NCBI RefSeq assembly: GCF_014529535.1
Contig: NC_050737.1
Span: 8,332,302-8,396,301, forward strand
Reading direction: 5' to 3'
Length of the DNA: 64,000 bases
Source of the DNA: Bradysia coprophila
Taxonomy: Eukaryota; Arthropoda; Insecta; Diptera; Sciaridae
Below are positions 1 through 11,043 of the stretch, one piece after another. Under the pieces are notes generated by a model. It had not been told where the DNA came from, did not search any database, and saw nothing but the letters and a program-made list of their open reading frames with translations. Positions within the stretch are counted from its first letter, which is position 1, and each line of letters begins with the position of its first letter. Both the position numbers and the translations under genes were made by a program.

Positions 1-281
1 TGAAATTCGTATGAGTTATTACAGCATTCGTTTTAAAAAAATGCAAAGCAACGTGATCGATCAAATTCGAAGAGTGATTGTTTACAATGAAAATTCTGAA
101 TTTTTGTGCATTTGTCTATTTCAATTCTCGGTTGGCACAAAGCATGATGTGTTACACGTATTGTAATGAGATTTTTTCAGCACACGACCCAATTTTCCTT
201 ACTCGCTCCGCTCGTAAGGAAAACTTGGGTCTAGTGCTGAAAAAATCAACATTACAATACTTGTAACACAACATACTATTA
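1..281. repeat. Dispersed repeat, copy 1 (cut by window edge)
   Basis: Bases 1-281 recur almost unchanged at 1738-2018 in the same orientation. Both copies contain a foldback of about 130 bp (146-275 here) whose arms pair around a short centre near 200-215, typical of a MITE or other non-autonomous transposon. The ends stop matching just after the right arm. A 62-codon open frame inside is identical in both copies and crosses the palindrome, so it is not taken as a gene. The left end lies outside the window. Confidence 0.85.
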
Positions 282-597
282 CATAACTAGGAACTGAGTT
301 AACGTTCAGGGATTGAGGCTAATATATCCATCACATTTCTTGTGTATTTCCGAAAAAAAGCATAAGACCATGTGTATTTCAAAGTGATAAAGCCTTGGTA
401 TGTCAACGAAAATACAACAGTGGGTTATGTGAAGCAATCCTTCACGTCCTCTGTTAAATTTTATAAAACAATACTTCCGATTATTTCCATTAAACAACAA
501 CTTTATTTCTTTAATTCTTTTGAACATCTTCTATTACAATATTTTACTCTTTGACTGTATACGTCGAGAATGGCTCCTAAATGGTGATTCATCGAAT
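282..597. other. 3' flank of cuticle gene A
   Basis: This holds the presumed 3' UTR of gene A (minus strand). A minus-strand AATAAA signal lies at 502-507, and the bases around it match the poly(A) region of paralogue B near 4354. No other gene is seen. Confidence 0.5.
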
Positions 598-1442
598 TTA
601 ATGATGAACAGCAATGATTGGGCTGCTGTGATGTATGACTGGGCTGCTGTGATGTATGACTGGGCTGCCGTGATGTACCACTGGGCCACTGTGATGTACG
701 CTGTGATGTGCGACTGGACCGCTGTGATGTACAACTGGGCTGTCATGGTGTACAACTGATGACGATGAGGAGGAATGTGAAACTGGTGCAGAGTGGACAA
801 CGGTCTTCACCACAGGAACTACAGTTTTCACAACGGGAACAACATGTACTGGATGGGACTCGTAATGAACTTTATGGGCTTCGTGATGTCCTGGATGGGC
901 TTCGTGATGTCCTGGATGGGCTTCATGATGAGAAACATGGATTGGGGAAAGGTGGTGGGCAACAACAGGAGTGGAAACTACTTTAGTCACTGGCGTTGAA
1001 TGGTGAACAACATGTCTGAAATGTGTAAAATTTTGAAAAAATTGATCTCACAAAAATCAAGGCGGTAGAGTTACGATGATGAATGACTAACGGCAACTGG
1101 GTGGTGGTGAGCTACAGCGATTGGATGGGCAACGACTGGTGCGACATGAACAACTGGAGTTGCGTTCACTACTGTTGCTAAGTGAACTACTGGAGTTGCG
1201 TTCACTACTGTTGCTAAGTGAACTGCTGGAGCTAAGGGTACATCTACGGACTCCTCAACAATTGGAGTAGGTTGAAGTGGGGCTGAGTGAATAACATGAC
1301 CTGGTGCAGCAACCGCGACACTCAAGATGGAACACAGAACGAACTGAAACATTTCAGATATTTAAAATCTCATTTTTCAATGAATAACGTCACTTCTAAA
1401 TTGTTTATTAATAACTCTGCCGACACCTACCAATTTGAACAT
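598..1442 (-). CDS. Cuticle-type Val/His-rich secreted protein, gene A
   Basis: Three coding exons on minus: 1442-1431 (MFKL), 1343-1075 and 1015-598, giving about 232 residues. The short first exon joins in phase 0 to FVLCSILSVAVAAPGH, making a signal peptide with a likely cut after VAA; the second join is phase 2 (S-HVVHHS). The mature protein is low-complexity, rich in Val, His, Pro, Ala and Ser, with repeats such as VVHLATVVNATP, four HHEAHPG-type heptads and many VVHHSxPV units, and it ends IIAVHH. This composition fits low-complexity arthropod cuticle proteins, presumably secreted by epidermis; the exact family is not settled. Exon layout, splice phases and both ends match genes B and C. 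TATA and TCAGT elements lie upstream. The gene is divergent to B. Confidence 0.8.
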
Positions 1443-1530
1443 TTTAGAATTGTTTTGATTTTGTAAAAAGATTTTAGGAAAGTTTTTTTTTTTGCTTTAT
1501 ATGTTTGAGCACTGAAATGACTCGAAAATC

Positions 1531-1601
1531 ACTGATAACTTTCGGAGAAATAAGCCTGCCTTATATATAAAATGCTCGAAAACTGAATTTATTAGTGGGA
1601 C
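1531..1601 (-). promoter_or_regulatory. Core promoter of gene A
   Basis: Reading on minus: GTCCCACTAATAA (1601-1589), a TATA box in TTATATATAA (1570-1561), then CTCCGAAAGTTATCAGT with the TCAGT initiator at 1535-1531, about 30 bp after the TATA box. The same three blocks in the same order precede genes B and C. Confidence 0.75.
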
Positions 1602-1621
1602 CTCCGACCTCATAAGTTCAT

Positions 1622-2018
1622 TTGTGCCACCGAGAATTGAAATACGACGGATTTCAATATCGATAACTAGATTGAAATGTCCAAAATTACAACACCCGTT
1701 TTCATGGCTTATTACAACACTCAAACCAGTGTTGAAATGAAATTCGTATGAGTTATTACAGCATTCGTTTTAAAAAAATGCAAAGCAACGTGATCGATCA
1801 AATTCGAAGAGTGATTGTTTACAATGAAAATTCTGAATTTTTGTGCATTTGTCTATTTCAATTCTCGGTTGGCACAAAGCATGATGTGTTACACGTATTG
1901 TAATGAGATTTTTTCAGCACACGACCCAATTTTCCTTACTCGCTCCGCTCGTAAGGAAAACTTGGGTCTAGTGCTGAAAAAATCAACATTACAATACTTG
2001 TAACACAACATACTATTT
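1622..2018. mobile_element. Insertion in the upstream DNA of gene A (repeat copy 2)
   Basis: Bases 1738-2018 duplicate 1-281. Homology between the A and B upstream regions runs through about 1590-1620, breaks, and resumes near 2025. This suggests a roughly 0.4 kb element inserted there, separating the A core promoter from its distal upstream DNA. It carries the same foldback (about 1883-2012). The left boundary, about 1622, is approximate. Confidence 0.6.
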
Positions 2019-2024
2019 CATAAT

Positions 2025-2165
2025 CATTTGAGTAAATATCGCAAACAAAACTGTAACTCAAATATGTACCAAAATATTGGCATAATATTAAGCAAACAAG
2101 CGTACTCATAAATCTTCAATTAAAATTAAAAGCTCGGTTACAACCTTCAAATTCGATGGTTTTAG
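2025..2165. repeat. Arm of inverted duplication between genes A and B
   Basis: Stretches here, including ACAACCTTCAAATTCGATGG (about 2141-2160), reappear as reverse complement at about 3108-3240, with similar order and spacing (TAACTCA, AAAATATT, AGCTC). Together with divergent genes A and B, this looks like the upstream part of an old inverted gene duplication. Confidence 0.65.
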
Positions 2166-2628
2166 TTTTTTTGATAAATGGTAGGAAATATTGAACGGCC
2201 TAATGTTTTGGAATTGTTTCGGTAGTTTCAGGGAATTTTTAAGAATTATGTCGCTTAAAGAATTTAAGGGAATGTGACAGAATTTTCCTGTTACATTTTA
2301 TTGTGGAGGTTATTGGTCTTATCACTTGAGGAGAGCTATGCGTGAACCGAAAACTTTTTATTTGGGAAATGTCTTTTTGTGATGGATAGTGCATAACAAT
2401 CCTCACTTATACATTATATGGTGTTGCCTTACAATAGGCAGTAATGCTTTTGTAGCTGAAACATTTATTAGCATAACAAGGGATAAAGAGGTGAAAAGAA
2501 GAGTTTTGTTGATCCGAGGCCAAGTCGAGTTTATATATACACAACGAAAACCACACTTTCACTTTCGAAAAGTACGGTTTTTGACGCATTTTTGATTTAC
2601 CTACCAATAGGACAATTGATGGAATAGT

Positions 2629-2748
2629 CATTTGTGTTCCTGTTTTGGACGATTGATTTTAGGCAATTTCGCGGATTGTAGGCCGAACGAAGTGAGGCTT
2701 ACAAGCGAAAGTGCCTTAAATCAACCGTCCCAAACAGGTGCACATGTG
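2629..2748. repeat. Foldback element, about 120 bp
   Basis: The outer arms (TGTTCCTGTTTTGGACGATT on the left and its imperfect complement ending CAAACAGGTGCACATG) pair along nearly the whole length, with a centre near 2690. It is immediately followed by a second palindrome. Confidence 0.7.
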
Positions 2749-2826
2749 AGTTTTCATGCAGAGGGCCGGAAACCCGAGAAAATTCGAAAAATTGCCCTCA
2801 TTTTCGGCCCCGAAGCATGAAAATAC
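2749..2826. repeat. Foldback element, about 78 bp
   Basis: GTTTTCATGC at 2750 pairs with GCATGAAAAT near 2815, and the inner GGGCCGGAAACCCGAG pairs imperfectly with CTCATTTTCGGCCC. It abuts the foldback at 2629-2748, so both may belong to one composite insertion. Confidence 0.6.
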
Positions 2827-3107
2827 TATTTCTTGTGTGAAGTTTCCCGAACCGTAATTTGTTAACGAATTGTAACGAATTTCTTTACACGTCTTTTCAT
2901 CTATATCAGTATCTGAGAAAAAAACGGCATTGGTGATACGGAGCTGTTTTTCTCTAAATCCTTTTAAGGGTCTGTCTCATTCCCTAAACTCCTAAAGAAG
3001 TCAGAAAGATTGCTAAAATCCACTGAGGTTCTCATAACTTATCAAATCAACTCTCAAACATTTGGACTATTCATTATATCGTTCACTGTATTGTGATCAA
3101 TGGACAA

Positions 3108-3240
3108 ACTAAGACCATCGAATTTGAAGGTTGTAATTGAGCTTTTGCATTCTATTGAAGCGTATGTGTGACGTTATTTACTTAATATTTTGCTAAAAAT
3201 ATTTCGGTTATGTTGGTTCCATGTCTGAGTTATATTGGTT
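3108..3240. repeat. Second arm of inverted duplication between genes A and B
   Basis: Reverse-complement partner of 2025-2165. It holds CCATCGAATTTGAAGGTTGT (about 3117-3136). It lies upstream of gene B as the other arm lies upstream of gene A. Confidence 0.65.
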
Positions 3241-3290
3241 TTGGTTGTAATGTTTATGCAAAAATAATTTGAAAACCATTTAGTTATGAG

Positions 3291-3360
3291 GTCCCACCAA
3301 TAATTAAGCATTCGAGAATTTCATATATAAGGTGGGCTCGATTCTCCGAAAGTTATCAGT
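3291..3360 (+). promoter_or_regulatory. Core promoter of gene B
   Basis: GTCCCACCAATAATTAAGC begins at 3291, TATATAAG is at 3324-3331 and the TCAGT initiator at 3356-3360. Order and spacing match the promoters of genes A and C. The initiator is about 85 bp before the start codon. Confidence 0.8.
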
Positions 3361-3443
3361 GAGCTTCTAATCATTTCAGTGTTTAGACATATCAGTCAAA
3401 AAAACAATTTTGTTAAAAATCTATTACGGAAAACAATCACAAA

Positions 3444-4267
3444 ATGTTCAAATTGGTAGGTGTTATTGTTGTGGTGGGGTTTCCAATTAACAATTTAAAG
3501 AAAATGTGTTCGGTGGCAAAAAGTGTGGAAATCATAAAAAAATGAATTTCTAACAAATTTGAGACGAAATTGTGAAAAAAACCGGCTAAGTTCTCCCAAT
3601 TAAAATGTTTTAGTTCGTTGTATCGTGCATCTTGAGTGTCACAGTGGCTGCACCAGGACATTTTATCCACTCATCCCCAGTAGTTCATGCTATTGTTGAG
3701 GAGCCCGTACACGTCCATCCAGCACCTGATGTGCACGCAACTAAAGTGATTCATGCAACACCAGTTGTTGCTCATCCAGTTGCCGTATCTCATCACCCAG
3801 TTGCCGTCAGTCATTCATCATCGTAAGGATACCGTTTTTTTTTGTTCGAGTGATGTTCCTCAATATTTCCATATTTTAGACATGTTGTTCACCACTCAGC
3901 CCCAGTGGCTAAAGTAGTTGCCACACCAGTCGTTGCCCATCACGTAGCTCCAGTCCATGTTTCTCATCATGAAGTCCATCCAGTACATCACGAAGTCCAT
4001 CCAGTCCATCACGAAGTGCATCCAGTCCATCACGAAGTCCATCCAGTCCATCACGAAGTCCATCCAGTCCATCACGAAGTCCATCCAGTACATCACGAAG
4101 CCCACTCAGCACATCACGAAGCCCATCCGGTCCATCTTGTTCCCGTTGTGAAAACTGTCGTCCACTCTTCACCAGTCTCGCATCACTCTTCGTCGTCATC
4201 CGTAGTACACCATCCCAGCCCAGTCGTACACCACAGTGGCCCTGTCATTGCTCTTCATCATCATTAA
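3444..4267 (+). CDS. Cuticle-type His-rich heptad protein, gene B
   Basis: Three coding exons: 3444-3455 (MFKL), 3614-3822 and 3880-4267, giving 202 residues. The splice joins (phase 0, then phase 2) equal those of A and C, and FVVSCILSVTVAAPGH completes a signal peptide. The mature part is Val/His/Pro-rich. Exon 3 carries eight perfect-length heptads (six HHEVHPV, then HHEAHSA and HHEAHPV) encoded by a 21-bp tandem repeat, followed by VVHHSxPV units and an IALHHH end. It is most likely a low-complexity secreted cuticle protein; the dense His pairs could bind metal, which is an inference. A poly(A) signal AATAAA is at 4354-4359. Long antisense frames are by-products of the repeat. Confidence 0.82.
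3965..4132 (+). repeat. 21-bp coding tandem repeat in gene B
   Basis: Eight contiguous 21-bp units, consensus CATCACGAAGTCCATCCAGT plus one base, each encoding HHE(V/A)HPV. The length is a multiple of three, so changes in copy number keep the frame. Gene A has about four diverged units of the same kind. Confidence 0.95.
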
Positions 4268-4463
4268 AGTGAATGAGCCGATTGCTTAAAACTTTCGACG
4301 AATAGATTTAGAGTTCAAAATTCAATTTAAAAAAATGTAAAAAAAAATAGAGTAATAAAGTTGTTGTTTAGTCGAAATTTCTCACCAGACTTATTTCATG
4401 ATCACAAAATGGTATGGTTACCGTTATTGGCGGAATCCAAAATATTTTGTTTCTTTAGTATTG

Positions 4464-4560
4464 AAATATCGCAACTTCGTTGCTCATTTCGACCACACTA
4501 CAAACAAAACGTTGTTCCAAACTTATGCTAAATGGTTTTTTTTTTTAGCGAATTAGCCAT
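4464..4560 (+). repeat. Dispersed repeat family member 1
   Basis: Carries GAAATATCGCAACTTCGTTGC, then AACGTTGTTCCAAACTTATG and a T-rich run before TTAGCGAAT. The same order of words recurs near 5386, inverted near 24520-24605, and near 61990-62120. Confidence 0.55.
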
Positions 4561-5385
4561 GCATGACTTGGATGTCAAGGAAAGATTGCTTTCCTTACAC
4601 GTTATATCCTAAAAAATCTTGATCTAGTTATCTTCACTAAACCTGGAAGTCAAGAAGGGAACAAGAAAACCAGAGACTTGTATCAGTTCAGATAACTCCG
4701 TAATTTTAGAAACAGTTCTGCGGAAAATCTTTAAAAGATTAAAAAATCCTTCAAAATTGAATCGTGTGACATAGGAATTTCTGGAGTGTGTTTCCAATTT
4801 GAGCAGATCTATTTTTGAGATTCATCAATTTTTTATATTTCAAATTTTCATAAACCTCTTTAAGTTAGAGTATAGAACACAGCTACTCCAGCAAATATTT
4901 CGTGCCGTCATGACATCCAAATTCATAATATAAAAACAAAATTACATTAAGGAAAAACAAACATTTTCGAACGAAACGAAACGACGAAGAAGTGAAACCA
5001 TTTGTTTCATTGGATTGTTCTATCAATTTATCTACAGCCACTATATAACACCGTCAAAAATCGATCAGTAATTGATGGCATTACTTTAAATTGAAGAGTA
5101 TTGTGCTAAGGAATAATTTCTCATTTTCTGAACTGCATGCAGTCTACAAAATGTACGAACGTTTTGTCGGTGATTTAATTTATTTTAATTATCGAAAGTC
5201 GATTTTCATGATTTAAAATGAAACATAAGGTTGATGTTATTGAAATTCAATGATCATCGATCAAAAACGATTGAATTTAGAACAAATGTTTAATCTCCTT
5301 TTGAAACACACATTTACAGTCTACAATCGAATTGAATTTTTATGTCTGTTGCGTCTACGTAAAGAATTTTTTCCTAACTATTGAT

Positions 5386-5520
5386 GAAATATCGTGACTT
5401 CGTCGCTTATTTCCCACGTCGTTAAGGAAATACGTTGTTCCTAACTTATGATAAAAGACTTTTTTGTATTAGCGAATGAGAGGTTTCCAACTCGAGCCGG
5501 AGGCGAGTATACGTTAGGAA
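5386..5520 (+). repeat. Dispersed repeat family member 2
   Basis: GAAATATCGTGACTTCGTCG followed by ACGTTGTTCCTAACTTATG and TTAGCGAATGAGAGGTTTCC, matching the member at 4464 and others. No protein is encoded; probably a non-autonomous element. Confidence 0.6.
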
Positions 5521-6190
5521 AATAACTATTGCAAAAGTGGCCAATATTGAAAACGAAATCGATATTTAAAGACAAAAAATCATCTGGAGAAAAACCAGTC
5601 GGTTAAGAATTTAAATTTATTTCGATCAACAATTTTAATTTACCGAGCAACAACAATTACGATAATAAACAACAACATTGATTACAAAAAAACGCGTTGC
5701 TCGAAAAGCGCCCGATAATAAAACCATTCATCAGATGTAACATTTATTTTTCAAGATCACTTTTTCTAAATACATCTAAGAAGTGGATAATACAATTCAT
5801 TTTCATAAGATTATTATCGCGTCGTGTTATTATGACACCATGGAAGAGAATGAGACGAAACGGTGCATAATTCACCTAAAAGACCTTTTGCACATAAAGC
5901 ATTTATACACACTGCATGCCGTTCGAGATGTATTATATAGGTATACTATCTGTCCATATATTTATACGTACACCGTGTATGTTTTGTTGATCGATGTGAT
6001 GTATGTGTTGTATTATATATTGTACACCTTACCCATATAGTAAGTTTAAATATTTTTCATCAATTAAACTGAATCTTAATAGTTTGTTTACGTCGTGGAT
6101 TGGTATAACAATTGTATACGTTTATTGTATATACACAAAAGTTTTTCCATTTTTACGTTACATTGATTACATATATGTAGGTTTTAATGT

Positions 6191-6263
6191 GTCCCACCAA
6201 TAATCAGCAAATGGACGCGGCTTTGATATAAAAGGTATGTTTGATTCTCTGAAAGGTATCAGT
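6191..6263 (+). promoter_or_regulatory. Core promoter of gene C
   Basis: GTCCCACCAATAAT at 6191, TATAAAAG at 6227-6234 and TCAGT at 6259-6263, in the same arrangement as genes A and B. TCTGAAAGGTATCAGT resembles TCCGAAAGTTATCAGT of A and B. Confidence 0.8.
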
Positions 6264-6340
6264 AACTTCTGAAGCTTTCCAGTGCTCAAACATATCAAGT
6301 TAAACTTGTACCAAACAATAAAACATCAAAATCCGTCAAA

Positions 6341-6953
6341 ATGTTCAAATTGGTAGGTGTTGTTGTGATTTAAAAAAAAAAAAGTGCCCAGTGACTCAAA
6401 GTGATCCTAAAAAATATCGAAAAATAACCGAAAATTGTTTTTTGATATTTAATTAAATTAACAGTGAAAAGACGCAAACAGAATCTAGCCTCGCTTATAA
6501 TTGAAATATATGTTTTTTAGTTCTTTGTGTCTTGCATCTTGAGCGTTGCCGTTGCTGCACCAGCTCCAGGAGTTCTTGTTCATTCAGCTCCAGTTGTTCA
6601 TGCTGCACCACTTGTTGCCCACCCAGTGGCTGTGGCCCATCACCCAGTCGCCGTTAGCCATTCGTCATCGTGAGTGTCCGCGTTTTCTCGTTGCGACTGT
6701 GCTGTCGATTCTAAAACTCGGGATTTTTATCGGAATTTTCAGGCACGTTGTCCACCACTCAGCCCCAGTAGCTAAAATTATTGCCACTCCAGTTGTCGCT
6801 CATCATGTAGCACCAGTCGTTGCACACCATCATGTTGTGTCAGCTCCTCTAGTCAAAACCGCTGTTGTCTCGCACCCAATTGTGCATCACAGCCCAATCA
6901 TCCATCACAGCCCAATTGTCCATCACAGCCCTGTCATTGCTGTTCATCATTAA
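6341..6953 (+). CDS. Cuticle-type Val/His-rich secreted protein, gene C
   Basis: Coding exons 6341-6352 (MFKL), 6521-6669 and 6743-6953 give 123 residues, the shortest of the three paralogues. FFVSCILSVAVAAPAPGV completes a signal peptide. The mature protein is made of VVHxAP, VAHHV and IVHHSPI units and ends VIAVHH, but it lacks the HHEVHPV heptads of A and B, so the heptad block was either gained there or lost here. Splice phases are identical to A and B, showing common descent. A poly(A) signal AATAAA is at 7052-7057. Function as a cuticle component is inferred from composition and secretion. Confidence 0.8.
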
Positions 6954-9900
6954 ATAAGCACCCGCTTTTGGAACGAATCGCATAACCTTAAAACATTTCG
7001 TTGTACAAACAAAATTTGACTATATCTTAGCTCGTTCGACTTGTCAGAGCCAATAAAGAAAACTGTTTTTTATCGAAAAAAAAGGATTTTCTTCTTATTC
7101 GGGTATTTGCTGAGGTTTATTCTTGTTCCACTAACATATCTGCTCGGAAATGAAAATCAATCAATTGATAAGGCGACGGTTAAATTTATCTCTCTTTCTA
7201 CGGTCACAGACAAACAAAATGCATTATTTCTTTGAAAACTTTTTTTTTTCCAACAAATTCATTTTCTTCTTTTCCATTTGGAAAATTCGTCGAACAACTT
7301 GTATCAAGGGAGAATCTATCTATCGCAATGCATACAAAATTTATATTCTATTACATTCGATTACACTATTTTCTCATCGCACTACAGTCATTGCTTTTCA
7401 GACAGTTTCGTTTCTCTGTTGTTCTTTAAAATATGGTCGATACCTTTTCCCTCTTTGTGGATGACTTTAGAGTATTTCCAGTTTTCAAGAAAACAAAATT
7501 TTCTTTCAAATATTTGTAAAAAAAAACGAAATTAAACTTTTCGTTTCCAACTTTGATGGTCTTGCTAAGGAGTCTGTGTAGAATCGTTTTAACTTGCACT
7601 TTACTATTGAAAACGGTTTCTTTACATCTAAATGATTTCTTGCTATGCTTTGCTCGCATATATGCTGTTAAAGTGAAAGATCTCAAATTCATCCTATTGT
7701 GATTGCGGCCTCTTTCCACAAATAACTAACCACATCGTCAACTTGTGTGATAACTAGTGTGTGATAGTATTTGATTGCTTAAACTTATTTGTTGTGTGAT
7801 TAGGAACATTGTTGATTTGATCTGTTTAGAGACCTCAGTAACAGCCTTTTTACGGCCGTATCACTAACAAGTGCAGTGACTTCCAAGTATGCAAGTACTC
7901 TCGGGGTAAAGTTAGGTGCTGATTGATATATCGCGCACAAATTCATCGTATTTGGTTTACATCAATGTCATACGTCCGTGTGTACATCGTTACAGCCACC
8001 AAACACACTGCAACTACCCAAATCATGAAGCTTGAGTGAACTTTAGAATGTTACCAATGCGATATAATCTCTAGAAAAATTCCATTTGTAATTGTCTGAT
8101 AGGAGAATCGAACCTGTATCGTTTTAGTGGAAGGCTGATACGTTAACACGCCAATCTTGTCTTAGTAGTTGATATCAGGGTGTAGCATAACCGAGCTGGG
8201 GAATGTAATTTGCGATTATACTTTGGGTATGTATGTATGAGAGTAACATGCAGCGTGAATATTACAATAAATCATACAAATCACGCGGACAATATGTATG
8301 TACGTGTGTTATACATGATGCACTCTACTTTGGTACTTGACTGTCGTTTCCACACCATCAGTTCGCTAAAAATTATATGAAACATGAAGAAAAAAACATT
8401 TTTTTAATTCTCGGTCTTTTGCTACATACATAATTTCTAGTCGCTTGTGTACACTAAAATGTTTGAGATTGCTATACAGGACCACATAAAGAGATGACAA
8501 GTCGTTTGATGTCAATAGATTTGTGTTGCCTCATTCCCGAATCTCATGATTGAAAATACTTTCTACCTATCATGATACAGAAATACACTGCTACTTAAAC
8601 CGAACGAACCGAACCAATAAATTCCATCAATTACACCCTCCGGTCCTTCCATTACAATTTTTTCATTTATTATCGTTCCGAGAAAATCGTGTGGAATGAT
8701 AATGAAAAATTGAAACGTCCCGTATCAATTTCGAAATATTTTTTTTTTCTCCTCATTTTATAATCTCAACAAATTAATGCTGGATTTCCGTTCAAAAATC
8801 GTGCTACACAACAAATCCCATAAACATTTCACTCGGATGTTTCAACATTGGTAATTTGTAATATTTAAACATCAAAGAATAGACCAATGTATAATGAGAA
8901 CGAAAAAAAAATGTTGAAAATTGACACATTTTACATTTAAGAATATACCATTCGAAGGATCTACCATTTTTCGCAATTTTTTTCCTCTCTCTTCCTTTCT
9001 TCAAATGCCTCGCAATGGAGGCAACTAACAGCATTATGCAAAGTGGATTTAAACAAAAAAAAAAAATGTAAGAAAGAAAATTGTACATTGTGTGTTAAGA
9101 CATAGGCCTTAAACATACCGAAAAATAAATAAATTTTGAATGAAAAACGTGATGCGGTACGGGAAAAAAATGTGATGTATGATGACGTTCATGTGTACAC
9201 ATATACAAACCATTCCCTACCCGCACATTTATTATACTATAATGTGGAAACATTATTAAGGCAATATAGGATAAATCTCGCATATAAATCCGGAAAAAAT
9301 AGCATATCGTTCAAGGCCAAATTGATCGTTTTGTGCTAATATATTCGTTTCACTAATGTTACGGGGTGGTTGATGGATATTCTTTTGTTTGTAATAAAAT
9401 CGTTTTTCGTTTATCCGTTTTTGCCGTTTTTTTTACGACCGCAGACCACATTAATGCCATTAAGTTGGGACGAAAATCTTAGAATGTTGGGAGCAACAAG
9501 GAAATTTATTTGAAATGATTTTGGTAATTTCGTAGTTTTATTGTCACAATTTGTAAATTCGTTTTAAAAATGGATGTCTCATCCCAAATACTTGATTCGT
9601 TGAGTTCAGTTCAATTCAGTAAATTTGTCTATAGAACTGTTCAACATGCTAAGGAAGAAAGTATAAAAAAGACATTCGCGGCGTCAAATAGAAGTGGCGA
9701 CTCATTCAACACTCACAGGGAAGCAGGGCCTTTTTTAGCCTCTAGGAAAGATTTTTCGGTTCTCTAAAGTCTTCCCAGTCCGTCTTTGGTCCGAAATGAA
9801 TGGTAAAATATATGAAGTAGCAGATTTTGCTTAAAACAATAGGAGTATCAAATTCAATGTTTCCAGCGTTACCAGTTACCTTCTGAATACGTTGGACATT

Positions 9901-11043
9901 TAAAAAAAAGTACAAGCATTGTACTCCAGACCTCATGCGGTTGTGAATGTAATATATGAGACAACATTATTTGAACGTAACGAAGAGCACCAGAGGACAG
10001 AAGAAGAAGAAGTGAAAAGGTTGTTGGGCTACTAAAGATTAAGAATTATTAGAACGGATAATTGCGACCCACATATTCATCGTTGGTAACGCGTGCGGAA
10101 TGAATTCAGAGAATCGGATTGTATAAAACCATCCGTTTCTATAATTCTCAAAGTGTTTCCGTGACTCTCCGGATTAGTTCAACTATTTTGCCTATACCAA
10201 AAATCCTTCCCATAAATATTCACAATAACCATATTCCAGTTTGCGAGCAAAGCAATTCCAGAAATCTACTAACAGCAAAAATATGTGGCCATCTAGCCTT
10301 GGATCTTATCGTCGACCCCACATAAAAATGGGATTCTTTAACTAACATAGTATTTCAACTAACGGCATAAAACAGCTTACCGTCCCCTTTTTGACTTTGA
10401 TCCCATGTTTCAAGAGCACTACAATTTACTTCTCACCAACCACCACAATATGTGGATATATGACTCAACAGTGTCCGTGATAGAAAACGATTTGCGATGA
10501 TATTGTGTCAGTGTTACACAGGGAACACACACCAAAAAAATGTAGGTCTTCAATTCCTGAACATTATTAGCTAAATAACAATAACAGCAACAATAAACCC
10601 ATAATCCTCGAACTACCCCAACAAGAAAAAATTGTATTAAATTGTACACACACAAAAAATGATATTAGGTATATAAATTGTCCAGAAACATCCTTTACGA
10701 ATATTGAATTCATTCCATTTATTTTGAATCCATTCCGCAGTAGAGACTTTCATGCGATATATAAATTTTGACCGAAAAGTGGGTCACGGAGAGAGCCTGT
10801 TTTTTGGATTATATAAAAATATATTGAATTATACGTTGTCTGTCAAATGCCTTCCCCACACATAAACATAAAACGAAATGCATATAGAATATTGTTTATG
10901 GTGCTTCTGATGATATAACAATGTAATTTATCCCCATAAAAAAAAATCCAGAAAATATTTCCTTTATGTTAAGATCCATAAAAAGTTTTGCGGGAAATTG
11001 AATGTTATTACAAGTGATTTAGGGTATACACAAGAATTTCTGT
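6954..11043. other. Gene-poor intergenic DNA
   Basis: No supported protein gene. The open frames are short, AT-driven and lack start context or family likeness. The only item noted is a tRNA-like promoter pair at 8102-8153. Gene C's poly(A) signal lies at the left end. Confidence 0.45.
8102..8153 (-). other. tRNA-like fragment or SINE head
   Basis: On minus, TGGCGTGTTAACG (A-box-like) at 8153-8141 is followed by GCCTTCCACTAAAAC and GGTTCGATTCTCC (B-box-like) at 8114-8102. The acceptor stem does not pair and the A-B spacing is short, so it is not a working tRNA; a decayed tRNA (glycine-like loop) or tRNA-derived SINE is possible. Confidence 0.3.

Larger units (their letters stand above)
4268..6190. 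other. Intergenic DNA between genes B and C
   Basis: AT-rich, with no supported gene. It holds two members of a dispersed repeat (near 4464-4560 and 5386-5520) and a TA-rich tract at 5900-6180. Short open frames at 5783-6203 show no coding character. Confidence 0.5.

Noticed and set aside
520-999. Plus-strand frames rich in WAAVMYD and WMGFVM repeats
   Set aside because: Antisense shadows of the repeated His/Val codons of gene A; no signal or splice context.
78-2003. Identical 62-codon frames in two repeat copies
   Set aside because: They cross the palindrome of a non-coding element, so identity comes from duplication of the DNA.
3965-4132. CRISPR-like regular repeat
   Set aside because: The 21-bp units are contiguous with no spacers and are coding; the DNA is eukaryotic.
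3896-4199. Minus-strand frames with LRDGLDG and VMDWMDF repeats
   Set aside because: Antisense reading of the 21-bp repeat of gene B.
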